DNA from: DAOTXR01 sp034435375
GTDB taxonomy: Bacteria > Chloroflexota > Anaerolineae > Aggregatilineales > UBA3940
Length of the DNA: 64,000 bases
Direction of reading: 5' to 3'
Assembly (NCBI GenBank): GCA_034435375.1
Contig: DAOTXR010000052.1
Location: forward strand, 1-64,000
This document shows, in pieces, positions 25,816 to 34,587 of this stretch (position 1 is the first letter of the stretch; each line of letters opens with the position of its first letter). Under the pieces are notes generated by a model. It saw only the letters and a list, made by a program, of their open reading frames with translations. It had not been told where the DNA came from and did not search any database. Made by a program: the position numbers and the translations under genes.

Positions 25816-25861
25816 CGTCTATCCCTTTCTGGCCGCTGCTTTTCGCATAGCGGTCTTTGGC

Positions 25862-26077
25862 TCATGCCCCCGGGTTCTGGCTCAGATAGGACTTGAGGTC
25901 GGCCACAATGGCCTCGATCCGGTCGCCCAGGTGGCGGGTATTGGCCAGCTCACGTAACGTTCCCCAATAAGGCTCGCCACACCGTATGCATACGATCCCC
26001 TGATCGGCCAGGAACCCCACAGCTCTTGGGTATTCTGTCACCAACTCCTCCACATGAATGTCGGCGTTCAGTTCCAT
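25862..26077 (-). CDS. DUF1858-like redox-disulfide domain protein
   Basis: A 71-residue protein resembling DUF1858, a small domain linked to hybrid-cluster proteins and thought to carry a redox disulfide or metal site. Features are DIHVEELVTEYPRAVGFLADQG followed by VCIRCGEPYWGTL, where the CxxC pair lies. Start ATG 26077 has GGAG about 8 nt upstream, contained in the alternative longer frame that starts at 26092. Its partner protein is not evident here. Confidence 0.7.
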   Translation of the reverse strand: MELNADIHVEELVTEYPRAVGFLADQGIVCIRCGEPYWGTLRELANTRHLGDRIEAIVADLKSYLSQNPGA

Positions 26078-26151
26078 ATTGCTTCGCTCCATCCAGCAAA
26101 AGTCGTCCTATGGATTTGGATGCACTGACCCGGAAAGGGGATGCATTATTT

Positions 26152-26964
26152 TTATGGGAAGGCAACGACAACTAGACGATGGGAATTGCCTCGGCGCGGC
26201 CAACACGTGACCAACGTCAGGCGGCTGTCCGTGGTCTGGCTGATCCATTGAGCGTTGGCCAGACGCACCTCGATTGGCTGACCTTCCTCTTCCAGGATGA
26301 GGACCTCGGAGACAAAATAGGAAAACACACCGTGCTCACCCCAGATTGCGATCTCATCGCCCGGTTCCAGCTTTTCCAGGTTGCCAAACACAGCTCCCCA
26401 CAGGTTGTTGTGGCCGGTCATGATGACATTGCCCGTGGAACCAGGTTCGGCAGAAGTCTGATCCCAGCCGACCACGTAACCATCAGGGACGGCCAGGCGC
26501 TGCACCTTCACACCCTCGACCTCACGTTCGCGCAGATCAAGGGGCATGACCGGAGCCTCGACATCGATAGCGGGGATGCTGATCCAGTACTTGACAACCA
26601 CCCATTCTGGCAGGCTCGCTTCCTGATCCTGGAGGGGTGCTGCAGGAGGAAGCTCTTCGGTCTCAGAAGGAATGGCGACCAACAGAGTCGGAGTTGGTTG
26701 GGCCTGGGCGGGAGATGATAGTGCTGCATCGGACGCTGTGCCTGTTAAAGGAGAAGCAGTCTGCTGAGGCATTCCGGCAAGCTGCGCCTGACGAGTTGCT
26801 GCAGCGAGAAACTCGCCGGGCGGCCCGGCCCTGGCTGCCTGGCGTGTGGTGGCGATCAGGAGGGTGTAAGTCAGCAATGCGGTTGAAGCGACAGCAACCA
26901 ACAACAGCCCCAATGCAGTCAGCGGGTGAATGCTCCGTGTGAAGATCGGCTGTCTGCGAGCCAT
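26152..26964 (-). CDS. Sortase
   Basis: A 270-residue sortase with an N-terminal membrane anchor (about 16-38), a low-complexity spacer to about 110 and the sortase beta-barrel. All three catalytic residues are visible: His185 in MTGHNN, Cys254 in LTLVTCWP and Arg263 in SHRLVV. Sortases cut LPxTG-like signals and join the protein to the cell wall or to another protein. It begins 9 nt after the gene for an LPASG protein, its most likely substrate. A second candidate substrate with LPTTG is at 34654-35367. The exact class (D/E-like) is not certain. Confidence 0.9.
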   Translation of the reverse strand: MARRQPIFTRSIHPLTALGLLLVAVASTALLTYTLLIATTRQAARAGPPGEFLAAATRQAQLAGMPQQTASPLTGTASDAALSSPAQAQPTPTLLVAIPSETEELPPAAPLQDQEASLPEWVVVKYWISIPAIDVEAPVMPLDLREREVEGVKVQRLAVPDGYVVGWDQTSAEPGSTGNVIMTGHNNLWGAVFGNLEKLEPGDEIAIWGEHGVFSYFVSEVLILEEEGQPIEVRLANAQWISQTTDSRLTLVTCWPRRGNSHRLVVVAFP

Positions 26965-26973
26965 GAACAGGAT

Positions 26974-27483
26974 TTATGCGGGGCTAGCTTTACTCCGTCG
27001 CTGTCCCACAACAACCAGGACAACGCCGACCGCCAGCACCCCGATCAGCCCCACAACCACAACCGAGCCGGAGACAATCCCGCCTGAAGCTGGCAACACC
27101 GTGCCTTCTGGTGTGATCCCGAACTCAAGGTTGGTGATGGCATCACCGGCGTTGGCGATGGTCACTTCGACGGTGGCGTTCTGTGGGCTGTTGTAACCAG
27201 AGGGGGGTGCGATAGTGATCCGGTAGGTGGCAGGGTTCAGGTTGATGCTAAATGACCCATCAGCCTTCGAGTCGATGGTTGTTTTCCAACCCCCTGACTC
27301 GATGGTCAATTGAGCGCCGATCACGCCCTCCTCGCCCTGGTCGCGAATGCCGTTCCCATTCTTGTCGGCATACACAATTCCGGCAATACGGCCCTCACTC
27401 TGCGCGGCGGCGGGAAGAATCCCCACAGTCAATGCCAGCACGAGCACGCCTAGAGCGATGATTATTAGAGTGTGTTTCGCCAC
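26974..27483 (-). CDS. Secreted SdrD-B-like protein with LPASG sorting signal
   Basis: A 169-residue exported protein. Its signal peptide ends near PAAAQ. An SdrD B-like beta-sandwich follows, with a calcium-loop-like ADKNGNGIRDQGEEG motif (39-53). The C-terminus is a full sorting signal: LPASG at 130-134, a hydrophobic helix and a basic tail (QRRSK). This layout is that of a sortase substrate, and a sortase gene follows 9 nt later. GTG 27483 is chosen because AGGAGG is 5 nt upstream. The short single-domain form suggests a small surface protein or a pilin-like subunit. Confidence 0.85.
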   Translation of the reverse strand: MAKHTLIIIALGVLVLALTVGILPAAAQSEGRIAGIVYADKNGNGIRDQGEEGVIGAQLTIESGGWKTTIDSKADGSFSINLNPATYRITIAPPSGYNSPQNATVEVTIANAGDAITNLEFGITPEGTVLPASGGIVSGSVVVVGLIGVLAVGVVLVVVGQRRSKASPA

Positions 27484-27616
27484 AGGTCCTCCTGATCGCG
27501 CAAGCCCCACAAAAGAGGCGGAATGGCTGTACAGGCATCGATTGTACCGCCAGTCCTAGGGGGTCGCAAAGGGGGTGGAGAAGTGATCAGGGCTTTACAG
27601 AGAGCTACAGGGGTTG

Positions 27617-27644
27617 TTGCAGCTTCGGTGCCGTATGTTACAAT
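27617..27644 (+). promoter_or_regulatory. Promoter upstream of the GNAT-like gene
   Basis: TTGCAG at 27617-27622, a 16-bp spacer and TACAAT at 27639-27644. Transcription from about 27651 would yield a leader of roughly 110 nt. Confidence 0.5.
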
Positions 27645-27655
27645 TAAGCTAGAAG

Positions 27656-27705
27656 TAGCGGAGAGATACCGCCGAGGGGATATGTTTACCCTCGGCATAC
27701 CGCTA
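27656..27705 (+). promoter_or_regulatory. Structured 5' leader hairpin
   Basis: An outer stem TAGCGG/CCGCTA encloses an inner perfect 8-bp stem GCCGAGGG/CCCTCGGC with an AT-rich loop. It starts a few bases after the predicted transcription start and ends 53 nt before the GTG of the GNAT-like gene. It lacks a following U-run, so it is more likely a leader structure than a terminator. No known riboswitch class was recognised. Confidence 0.45.
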
Positions 27706-27758
27706 ATGTCTGGATTGTGGGCTAGATCGGAATAGGAAGACCCAGTAAGGCGCGCTGT

Positions 27759-28676
27759 GTGACTGAAGTTCGCCCCCTGCGCTTACATGACCTGCCATTT
27801 GCCTACCGGCTGGCTGGGCGTGGTATCAGCTTTGATGTCCAACTCAGTTTGACGTCTGGCAATGACGATCTGCTTTATGCCCTCCTGACTGGCACAGGCC
27901 GCATTCAAGCCTATGTCTTGCGTCAGCCTGGCGGTGGTGGTTTGGGTCAGCTCCATTACCCAGACAGTCAACAGCACGCCCGGCTGGCGTATATTGCGCC
28001 CTCATTGGAGGGTGGTGCCAGTGAGGACCTGTGGTTGAGCCTGCTCGATGGGCTGACCCAGGTGGCTGGCCAACGCGGGGCAGTGACCATCATCGCCGAG
28101 GCGGACGAGGGCGCACCTGAGACAGCCCTGCTGCGCCGTGCTGAGTTTGTGCCTTACACCCGACAGGACCTGTGGGTGCGGGCTCCGGCCCCGGCTGAGG
28201 CGACAAGTCTCTCGCTGCGGCGAGCCGACGCAGCCACGGTCCCTGCCATGTTGGGTCTCTACGGGGCGCTCGTTCCGGGATTGATCAAACATGTCGAACC
28301 GCTCCCCACCGAGGCCAGCGACTGTTACGTGCTGGACGGATCGCGCGGTCTGGCGGCGCTTGTCACCGTCTACAAGGGGGGGCAAGTGACACTGGCTGAA
28401 GTCTATCTGCCGCCGGAGATGGCACACAAGGCCGAGGATCTGCTGAACGCCGTGCTGGCTGTGGTGCAGGCAGAACAGGATCGCGTGTATCTCCGAACGC
28501 GAGACTACATGGGCTGCCTCGATTCGGCCCTGGCTGCCGTGGGCTTTGAGCATGTAGGAGAGCAGATTGTCATGGCCCGCCACACGGCGGCGCGTGTGAT
28601 GCATCGGGAATTTAAGTTGGCAACTAAGGTCGACGGCGGTGCACCGGTGCCAACGTCAAGTCTTGAGCTTAAGTAG
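27759..28676 (+). CDS. GNAT-like acetyltransferase-fold protein
   Basis: A 305-residue protein with two GNAT-like halves. The first runs over about 1-145, opening with RPLRLHDLPFAYRLA. The second (about 150-285) opens with LSLRRADAATVPAMLGLY and ends in DYMGCLDSALAAVGFEHVGEQIVMARH, the usual final strands of a GNAT fold. The classic acetyl-CoA pyrophosphate loop is poorly preserved, so catalytic activity is uncertain. The GTG start lies behind a structured leader. The next gene starts 15 nt downstream. Confidence 0.65.
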   Translation: MTEVRPLRLHDLPFAYRLAGRGISFDVQLSLTSGNDDLLYALLTGTGRIQAYVLRQPGGGGLGQLHYPDSQQHARLAYIAPSLEGGASEDLWLSLLDGLTQVAGQRGAVTIIAEADEGAPETALLRRAEFVPYTRQDLWVRAPAPAEATSLSLRRADAATVPAMLGLYGALVPGLIKHVEPLPTEASDCYVLDGSRGLAALVTVYKGGQVTLAEVYLPPEMAHKAEDLLNAVLAVVQAEQDRVYLRTRDYMGCLDSALAAVGFEHVGEQIVMARHTAARVMHREFKLATKVDGGAPVPTSSLELK

Positions 28677-28691
28677 TGTGTTGGAAAAAGT

Positions 28692-30338
28692 ATGGGACAG
28701 CATATCACAGACGATCTGGACAGTTTGCTGGCAATACTGCCACCGGAGATTGCTGAAGTCATTGTGCAAATGGGGCGAGGAGATGAACTTCTCGAGGTCA
28801 TCCTGGACCTGGGGCGCGTGCCAACGGCACGTTTCACCGATGGCGAATACATGCTGCTCGATCGCGAGGTGACCGAGCAGGATATCGAGTTGGTCGTCAT
28901 GCAGGTGGGCGACTTCGATGCCGATAACCGGGCTGGCCTGGAGCGCACACTGCACCGTATTTCTGGCATACGCAATCGCCGTGGCGATGTGGTCGGGTTG
29001 ACCTGCCGTGTTGGGCGGGCTGTGTTCGGCACGATCGATATTGTGCAGGACGTGATCGAGTCGGGCAAGAGTGTCCTGTTCCTCGGCAAGCCTGGTGTTG
29101 GCAAGACGACCATGCTGCGCGAGGCGGCACGTGTCCTGGCTGATTCCAAGCGGGTAGTGATCGTCGACACATCGAACGAGATCGGTGGTGATGGTGACAT
29201 TCCCCACCCGGCAGTGGGCAAGTCGCGTCGTATGCAGGTGCCCACTCCCAGCCTGCAGCACGAGGTGATGATCGAGGCCGTGGAGAACCACAACCCCGAG
29301 GTGATCATCATCGACGAGATTGGGCGCGAGCTGGAGGCGCAGGCAGCCCGAACCATTGCTGAACGTGGTGTGCAACTGATCGGCACGGCGCATGGCATCA
29401 CGCTCGACAACTTGTTGCTTAATCCCACCCTGTCTGACTTGGTGGGGGGGATCGAGAGCGTCACGCTATCCGATGAGGAAGCGCGTCGCCGAGGAACTCA
29501 GAAAACAGTGCTTGAGCGCCGCGCTCCACCGACTTTCGATGTGCTGGTCGAGATTCAGGATCGCACTTCGCTGATCCTGCACCCAGATGTCATGGAGGCG
29601 GTTGACAACCTGCTGCGTGGACGCCCGCTGAGACCTGAGATCCGCCGCCGCAACCCGGATGGGACCATCAGCATCGAGGTAGCGCCTGAGCCTGAGTCTC
29701 AGTTTGGGTGGAATAATGACCGAAAGCCTCGCGAGGGCCAGGGCAAGAGCCGACGGGATGGCAACGGCAGACGGGCCAGTGTGACAGGAAAGCTGCGGGA
29801 GTCTGAGACTGCTCCGCCTGCTGCTATGATGACAGAACCAGCAGAGGCCGTCGTCAGCCCACATCGTTCAAATGTAGCCGTCTATCCCTACGGGATCGCG
29901 CGGAATCGCCTGATCGATGCCGCCCGGAGTTTCAAGTTGCCGCTGCTCGTGGTCGACTCGCTGAATGAGGCCAACCTGCTGCTCACGCTCAAGAACTTCT
30001 ACCGACGGCGTCCCCGCCTGATCGCAGATGCAGAGCGGAGGGGCATTCCGATCTACGTGTTGCGCTCCAACACCGTCACCCAGATCGAGAATTTCCTGGT
30101 CGACTTCTTTAGCCTGGAGATGGACAACAGCAATCCCCTCGAGCGCGCGATGCGCGAGGTTCAGGAGGCCATTCAGGCAGTACAAGGGGGCGCACCTTCG
30201 GTGGACCTTTCTCCGCAGAACGCTGGCATTCGCCGTCAACAGCACGAATTGGTCCGTCGGGCCAGCCTGCACTCCCACAGTTACGGGAAAGAGCCATATC
30301 GCCACGTGCGTGTCTACCGCGATGAGGGGCAGATGTAG
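28692..30338 (+). CDS. SpoIIIAA/Ycf45-like ATPase with C-terminal R3H domain
   Basis: A 548-residue protein. The N-terminal half is an AAA ATPase related to SpoIIIAA and plastid Ycf45. Walker A is GKPGVGKTT at about 132-140, and Walker B is [15 protein letters not shown]. The C-terminal part has an R3H single-strand nucleic-acid-binding motif: RRQQH, then [13 protein letters not shown]. This architecture occurs across non-sporulating Cyanobacteria, Chloroflexota and Firmicutes and its function is unsettled. It lies 2 nt upstream of tmk, suggesting a nucleic-acid role. Confidence 0.88.
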   Translation: MGQHITDDLDSLLAILPPEIAEVIVQMGRGDELLEVILDLGRVPTARFTDGEYMLLDREVTEQDIELVVMQVGDFDADNRAGLERTLHRISGIRNRRGDVVGLTCRVGRAVFGTIDIVQDVIESGKSVLFLGKPGVGKTTMLREAARVLADSKRVVIVDTSNEIGGDGDIPHPAVGKSRRMQVPTPSLQHEVMIEAVENHNPEVIIIDEIGRELEAQAARTIAERGVQLIGTAHGITLDNLLLNPTLSDLVGGIESVTLSDEEARRRGTQKTVLERRAPPTFDVLVEIQDRTSLILHPDVMEAVDNLLRGRPLRPEIRRRNPDGTISIEVAPEPESQFGWNNDRKPREGQGKSRRDGNGRRASVTGKLRESETAPPAAMMTEPAEAVVSPHRSNVAVYPYGIARNRLIDAARSFKLPLLVVDSLNEANLLLTLKNFYRRRPRLIADAERRGIPIYVLRSNTVTQIENFLVDFFSLEMDNSNPLERAMREVQEAIQAVQGGAPSVDLSPQNAGIRRQQHELVRRASLHSHSYGKEPYRHVRVYRDEGQM

Positions 30339-30340
30339 AC

Positions 30341-30985
30341 ATGTTGATTACATTCGAAGGCCCTGACGGCTGTGGGAAAACGACCCAGATCGCCCTGCTG
30401 GCCGAGTACTTGACTCAGCAGGGCTATCTTATCCTTCACATCCGGGAACCCGGCGGGACCCCCATCGGCGAGCAAATTCGGGAAGTGCTGCACAATCGGG
30501 CCAACCGGGAAATGTCTCCCCGTGCCGAGCTGTTGCTTTACTCTGCTTCGCGGGCGCAATTAGTCGATCAAGTGATCCGCCCCGCGCTGGCCGAGGGTAG
30601 GATTGTGTTGTGCGACCGCTTCTATGACAGCTCGCTGGCCTACCAGGGTCATGGGCATGGCTTGGATCTCGACATCCTGCGCGTGATCACGCGATTTGCT
30701 ACGGGTGGCCTGTCCCCTGATCTCACGATCTACATTGAGATCGATCCACAGGTCGGGCTGCGCCGACGCCAGAGAGATCACGATGCTGAGTGGAATCGAC
30801 TGGACGCGCTGCCGCTTGATTTCCACCGGCGGGTGCACGAAGGCTATCGCCAGATGATTGCCGCCGAGCCTCAGCGTTGGGTGGTGGTGGAGGGGAATCG
30901 TCCGCTGAAGGACGTTCAGGACGATATCCGTGAGATTGTCGTTGGACGTCTGGCGCGGTGCAAAGCAGACACAGAAGCTCGCTGA
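30341..30985 (+). CDS. tmk: Thymidylate kinase
   Basis: Tmk phosphorylates dTMP to dTDP for DNA synthesis. The 214-residue protein has the P-loop FEGPDGCGKTTQ, the IREPGGTPIGEQIR segment and the CDRFYDSSLAYQG motif, with a lid region rich in Arg (GLRRRQRDHDAEW). Length is normal. It follows the R3H-ATPase gene by 2 nt, so translation is probably coupled. It converges with the FmdB-like gene 5 nt downstream, leaving no room for a separate terminator. Confidence 0.95.
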   Translation: MLITFEGPDGCGKTTQIALLAEYLTQQGYLILHIREPGGTPIGEQIREVLHNRANREMSPRAELLLYSASRAQLVDQVIRPALAEGRIVLCDRFYDSSLAYQGHGHGLDLDILRVITRFATGGLSPDLTIYIEIDPQVGLRRRQRDHDAEWNRLDALPLDFHRRVHEGYRQMIAAEPQRWVVVEGNRPLKDVQDDIREIVVGRLARCKADTEAR

Positions 30986-30990
30986 CCAGC

Positions 30991-31371
30991 CTACAAGTCA
31001 GCTTCGCTGCCTAGTTCTGATCCCATTGACTGTTCGATGGATTCCGGGCTTTCCCCTGCCTCCAGCCGTTCGATCACCTGGTTCAACTCAGGCCCAGCGT
31101 CCTCGCCCATCTCGGCAGCCATCTCGCGCATGGCACGCCCCATCGCACGTGGATCGTCTTCGTCCAGACCCGAGAAGCGCGAGGGGTCGGCCAGACGTTC
31201 CAGGCGTGCCTCTTCGCCAGTCAGAATAGCCACGCGCCGGATCAGGCGGCTGATCCGGGTTGAGTTGCAACGTGGGCATTCTGGTTGGAGCATTTCGGCT
31301 TGGGCAATGCTGGCCACTGTCAGCGCAAAGTTACGTTGGCAGTCTTTACAGCGAAATTCATAAACAGGCAT
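30991..31371 (-). CDS. FmdB-family zinc-ribbon protein
   Basis: A 126-residue protein that begins with the FmdB-type zinc ribbon: MPVYEFRCKDCQRNF, then CPRCNSTRISRLI. The two CxxC pairs should bind zinc. The C-terminal two-thirds is acidic and helical, longer than in minimal FmdB regulators. Members are putative transcription regulators but few have been tested. ATG 31371 is used since the family always begins at MPxYEF/Y. It shares a bidirectional promoter region with the rhomboid gene. Confidence 0.85.
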   Translation of the reverse strand: MPVYEFRCKDCQRNFALTVASIAQAEMLQPECPRCNSTRISRLIRRVAILTGEEARLERLADPSRFSGLDEDDPRAMGRAMREMAAEMGEDAGPELNQVIERLEAGESPESIEQSMGSELGSEADL

Positions 31372-31394
31372 AGTGACTACTATCTCACGGGTGC

Positions 31395-31402
31395 AGTATA
31401 AT
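31395..31402. promoter_or_regulatory. Overlapping divergent -10 elements
   Basis: AGTATAAT reads as TATAAT (31397-31402) on the plus strand and TATACT (31400-31395) on the minus strand. The plus element has GTGACT 18 bp upstream. The two could serve the rhomboid and fmdB-like genes respectively. Confidence 0.5.
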
Positions 31403-31446
31403 CCCTCTTTGATGAACGTTCGAATGAATATCATAAAACAAGATCA

Positions 31447-32292
31447 ATGAGTAGCCAACAGATACAAGATTCTTCTGCCCATCCCCCTGGCTCGGAGCGA
31501 CCCGTTCATCCCCTTGAGCAGCGTCCTGCGCCCTTGCCTTCCAAGCCAGCCCTGACAGTTGAGCCACACAGGCTGAAAGTAGATGCCCCGCAGAGCACAC
31601 CGGTTCTTACCTATGTGTTGCTGGGCGCGAATGTGCTCGTGTTCATGCTGGATTGGCTAACGGAGGTCTTAGGGCTGGGTTACCATGGAATCGGTCTGTT
31701 GTCGCTGTGGGGCATGAAGAGCAACGAGGCGATTATCGGTGGACAATACTGGCGGTTGCTTACACCCATGTTTCTGCACGTAGGAATTGTCCATCTGGCA
31801 TTCAATAGCTATGCACTGTATGTCCTAGGCCCCCGTGTGGAAAGAGCTTTCGGGAACGCACGTTTTGCGGCGGTGTATATTCTGTCAGGCATCAGTGGGG
31901 CCATCGCCAGCTTTGCATTTTCGCGTGACCCTTCCGTGGGGGCCAGCGGCGCCCTGTTTGGGCTGACCGGCGTGCTGCTGCCCTTCCTCTATCATAATCG
32001 TGGGGTTATTGTGAATGCCCGTTCCTGGATGACAGGGCTTGTACAAACGATTGTCGTCAACTTGCTGATTGGACTGACGCCTGGCATTGACAACTGGGGG
32101 CACATCGGTGGGCTGTTGGCTGGTCTGATTCTGGGTTGGGTCATTGCGCCGCGCTACGTTGCACGAGACCCTGTGGCCAATGTGGTTCGCCTTGAGGACC
32201 GGACTTCGCAATCGGTGGTGTGGTTGAGTGTGGGAATGTTTGCCATCGCTCTGGGAGCACTCACAGCGTTTCTTCTGTCGCTCAAAGGGTGA
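31447..32292 (+). CDS. Rhomboid intramembrane serine protease
   Basis: A 281-residue rhomboid. After a Pro-rich cytoplasmic N-terminus (1-50) come about six or seven transmembrane helices. The catalytic dyad is Ser167 in GASGALFG and His219 in WGHIGGLLAG, with the supporting HLAFN motif at 116-120. It would cleave transmembrane substrates inside the bilayer; substrates are unknown. No Shine-Dalgarno sequence precedes the ATG, but a -10 element lies 45 nt upstream. Confidence 0.93.
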   Translation: MSSQQIQDSSAHPPGSERPVHPLEQRPAPLPSKPALTVEPHRLKVDAPQSTPVLTYVLLGANVLVFMLDWLTEVLGLGYHGIGLLSLWGMKSNEAIIGGQYWRLLTPMFLHVGIVHLAFNSYALYVLGPRVERAFGNARFAAVYILSGISGAIASFAFSRDPSVGASGALFGLTGVLLPFLYHNRGVIVNARSWMTGLVQTIVVNLLIGLTPGIDNWGHIGGLLAGLILGWVIAPRYVARDPVANVVRLEDRTSQSVVWLSVGMFAIALGALTAFLLSLKG

Positions 32293-32367
32293 TCAAGCCC
32301 CTGGGAATCCGTGATAGAATGAGAGCAGCGGCAGCAAAGCAAGCCCCTTTGACAAGGTGAACAGTCT

Positions 32368-33207
32368 ATGGCCAAGCAAGTTCTTAGCAATGTGCGCCCC
32401 TCGCCCATTGCGGGGCAGTGGTACCCCGGCAGCCCAGACCGACTGGCTGCGTCGGTGGATCAGATGTTGAATGACGCCCCCAAAGCCGACGTGCCAGGCC
32501 GTATCGTGGCGTTGATTGCGCCGCACGCCGGGCACATCTACTCCGGCCCAATCGCGGCACGAGCCTTCAAGCTGGTGCAGGGTATGGACTATGAGCGAGT
32601 GGCGCTTGTCTCACCTATGCATCATTTTTACCCTTCTCCCATTCTGACTACCCTGCACCAGGCGTACCAGACGCCGCTGGGCCACATCCCCGTCGATCAC
32701 GCGGCGCTGGACGCTCTACGGCAGCACGTGGCAATTAAGGCCATTGGCAACGACCCAGAGCACTCGCTTGAGATTGAGCTACCTTTCCTCCAGAGGGCGT
32801 GGGAGCGCCCGTTTTCGCTCATCCCTCTGATGCTGCGCGACCAGAGCTACGCTGTCGCAGCGGCGCTGGGCGAGGCGCTTGCCCAGGTGATCGATGGCGA
32901 TGAGAAGACGTTGCTCGTGGCCAGCAGCGATCTGTCGCACTTCTACTCAGATGATATGGCTCGTCAGCTTGACCGCGTTATGCTTGAGAGGATTGAAGCC
33001 TTCGATCCCGAAGGTGTGATCCGTGTCGAAGACGAGGGGCGGGCGTTCGCCTGTGGGCGGGCGGCGATCGCAGCGGTGTTGGTTGCTGCGCGTGCGCTGG
33101 GAGCTCAGCACTGCCGCGTGGTCGGCTATGGCACCTCGGCGGATGCTACTGGCGACACACAGCGAGTAGTTGGCTACGGCGCAGCCGTGGCTTATCAGGC
33201 TGACTGA
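32368..33207 (+). CDS. amrB: AmmeMemoRadiSam system protein B (Memo homologue)
   Basis: A 279-residue Memo-family protein, related to non-haem-iron dioxygenases of the LigB type. Conserved parts are RPSPIAGQWYPGSP, the metal-site regions APHAGHIYSGPIA and SPMHHFYPSP, then SSDLSHFYSD and ACGRAAIAAVL. Human MEMO1 binds metal through the equivalent His/Asp/Cys set. It is one of three components of the AmmeMemoRadiSam set, whose reaction is unknown; the radical-SAM component is at 23322-24431. The ATG is preceded by a weak AAGGTGAA. Confidence 0.92.
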   Translation: MAKQVLSNVRPSPIAGQWYPGSPDRLAASVDQMLNDAPKADVPGRIVALIAPHAGHIYSGPIAARAFKLVQGMDYERVALVSPMHHFYPSPILTTLHQAYQTPLGHIPVDHAALDALRQHVAIKAIGNDPEHSLEIELPFLQRAWERPFSLIPLMLRDQSYAVAAALGEALAQVIDGDEKTLLVASSDLSHFYSDDMARQLDRVMLERIEAFDPEGVIRVEDEGRAFACGRAAIAAVLVAARALGAQHCRVVGYGTSADATGDTQRVVGYGAAVAYQAD

Positions 33208-33235
33208 CTCGGCAGACAGGTGTAACTTCGGAAAG

Positions 33236-34561
33236 ATGACAGAAGAAGCAGGCACTTTGGGCAACAGTCTACTAGGTATCCTGGCAATTGTCGTGCTGGT
33301 TCTGTTAAATAGTTTTTTCGTCGCGGCAGAATTCTCCCTGGTCAGTGTGCGGCGCACCCGAATCGAGGAGCTGGTGGCGCAGGGCAATCGTATGGCTGCG
33401 GTGGTGCGCAAGGCCATTAAGGATCCCGACCGGTTCATCGCGGCGACGCAGTTGGGGATCACACTGGCCAGCCTTGGGTTGGGCTGGGTTGGTGAACCAG
33501 CGCTGTCCCACCTCATCGATCCTATCATTGAGCTGATTCCTATACCTGACAACTGGGTTGAGGTCACCTCGCACGGCATTGCGGCGGCGCTTGCCTTTAC
33601 GTTCATTACGTTTTTGCACGTCGTGGCTGGCGAGCTGGCCCCCAAGTCCATTGCCCTTCAGCGTCCAGAACAGACGGCGCTGCTTGTAGCCCAGCCCATA
33701 ATCTGGGTCGAGTGGATCTTCAGGCCGGGCATCTGGTTGCTCAACGGGGCAGGCAATGGCATTCTCAGGCTGTTGGGCTTCCAAGCCTCCAGTGGCCATG
33801 AGATGGTCCATTCGGTAGAGGAACTCAGGATGCTGCTGGCAGCCAGCGCTCATAGCGGTGTGCTGGACGACAGTCAGCACGACATGATCGACGCGGTATT
33901 TGACCTGCGCAAGCAGCTAGTCCGCCAGATCATGATCCCACGCACCGAAATGCTTGCCATAAGCGCCGATGCCACTCTCCGCGATGTGCTGGATCGGATG
34001 AAGGAATCTCCGCACTCTAAGTTCCCGGTGTATGAAAAGGACCCCGACCATATTGTCGGGATTCTGTATGTGCGAGACATCATGGACGATCTGGCTGGGG
34101 GCAATCTGAATGCATCTGTCCGACGTTTTGTGCGCCCGGCCATCTTTGTGCCGGAGACGGCTCGCATCAGCGCCGCGCTTGAAGCTTTTCGCGACAGCCG
34201 GCAACACGTAGCAATCGTCTTGGACGAATACGGCGGAACTGGCGGGCTGATCACGCTGGAGGACATCCTGGAGGAGATCGCCGGGGAAATGCCAGACCAG
34301 TTTGAGCCTGATCAGCCCCAGATTATTCGACGCAAAGATGGCAGTTGGGAGGCCAGTGGGTTGGCGCTGATCGAAGAGGTCAACGAAGAACTGGGCCTCC
34401 AGCTCATAGATGACCACTACGACACCATTGGTGGCTATGTGATGGGCAGACTGGGGCGCATCCCAGAAACAGGCGACGAGGTCAAAGTGTCTGGGGTGCG
34501 GTTTCGCGTCGATCGGGTGGATGGCATGCGTGTGGATCGCTTGCGCATCTTCCCGGACTGA
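33236..34561 (+). CDS. CNNM/CorC (HlyC/CorC)-family membrane protein
   Basis: A 441-residue protein of the CNNM/CorC-type magnesium transport or 'hemolysin-like' family. The N-terminal DUF21 domain (about 1-195) has a signature helix NSFFVAAEFSLVSVRRTRIEEL and further helices. A pair of CBS domains follows (about 205-335, with VRQIMIPRTEMLAI and HVAIVLDEYGGTGGLITLED). The C-terminal CorC_HlyC transporter-associated domain has the GDEVKVSGVRFRVDRVDG segment. These proteins are implicated in Mg2+ efflux. ATG 33236 is used because the longer frame overlaps the Memo gene. Confidence 0.93.
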   Translation: MTEEAGTLGNSLLGILAIVVLVLLNSFFVAAEFSLVSVRRTRIEELVAQGNRMAAVVRKAIKDPDRFIAATQLGITLASLGLGWVGEPALSHLIDPIIELIPIPDNWVEVTSHGIAAALAFTFITFLHVVAGELAPKSIALQRPEQTALLVAQPIIWVEWIFRPGIWLLNGAGNGILRLLGFQASSGHEMVHSVEELRMLLAASAHSGVLDDSQHDMIDAVFDLRKQLVRQIMIPRTEMLAISADATLRDVLDRMKESPHSKFPVYEKDPDHIVGILYVRDIMDDLAGGNLNASVRRFVRPAIFVPETARISAALEAFRDSRQHVAIVLDEYGGTGGLITLEDILEEIAGEMPDQFEPDQPQIIRRKDGSWEASGLALIEEVNEELGLQLIDDHYDTIGGYVMGRLGRIPETGDEVKVSGVRFRVDRVDGMRVDRLRIFPD

Positions 34562-34587
34562 GGCAGCAGTTTACCCGGCGTCGGACG

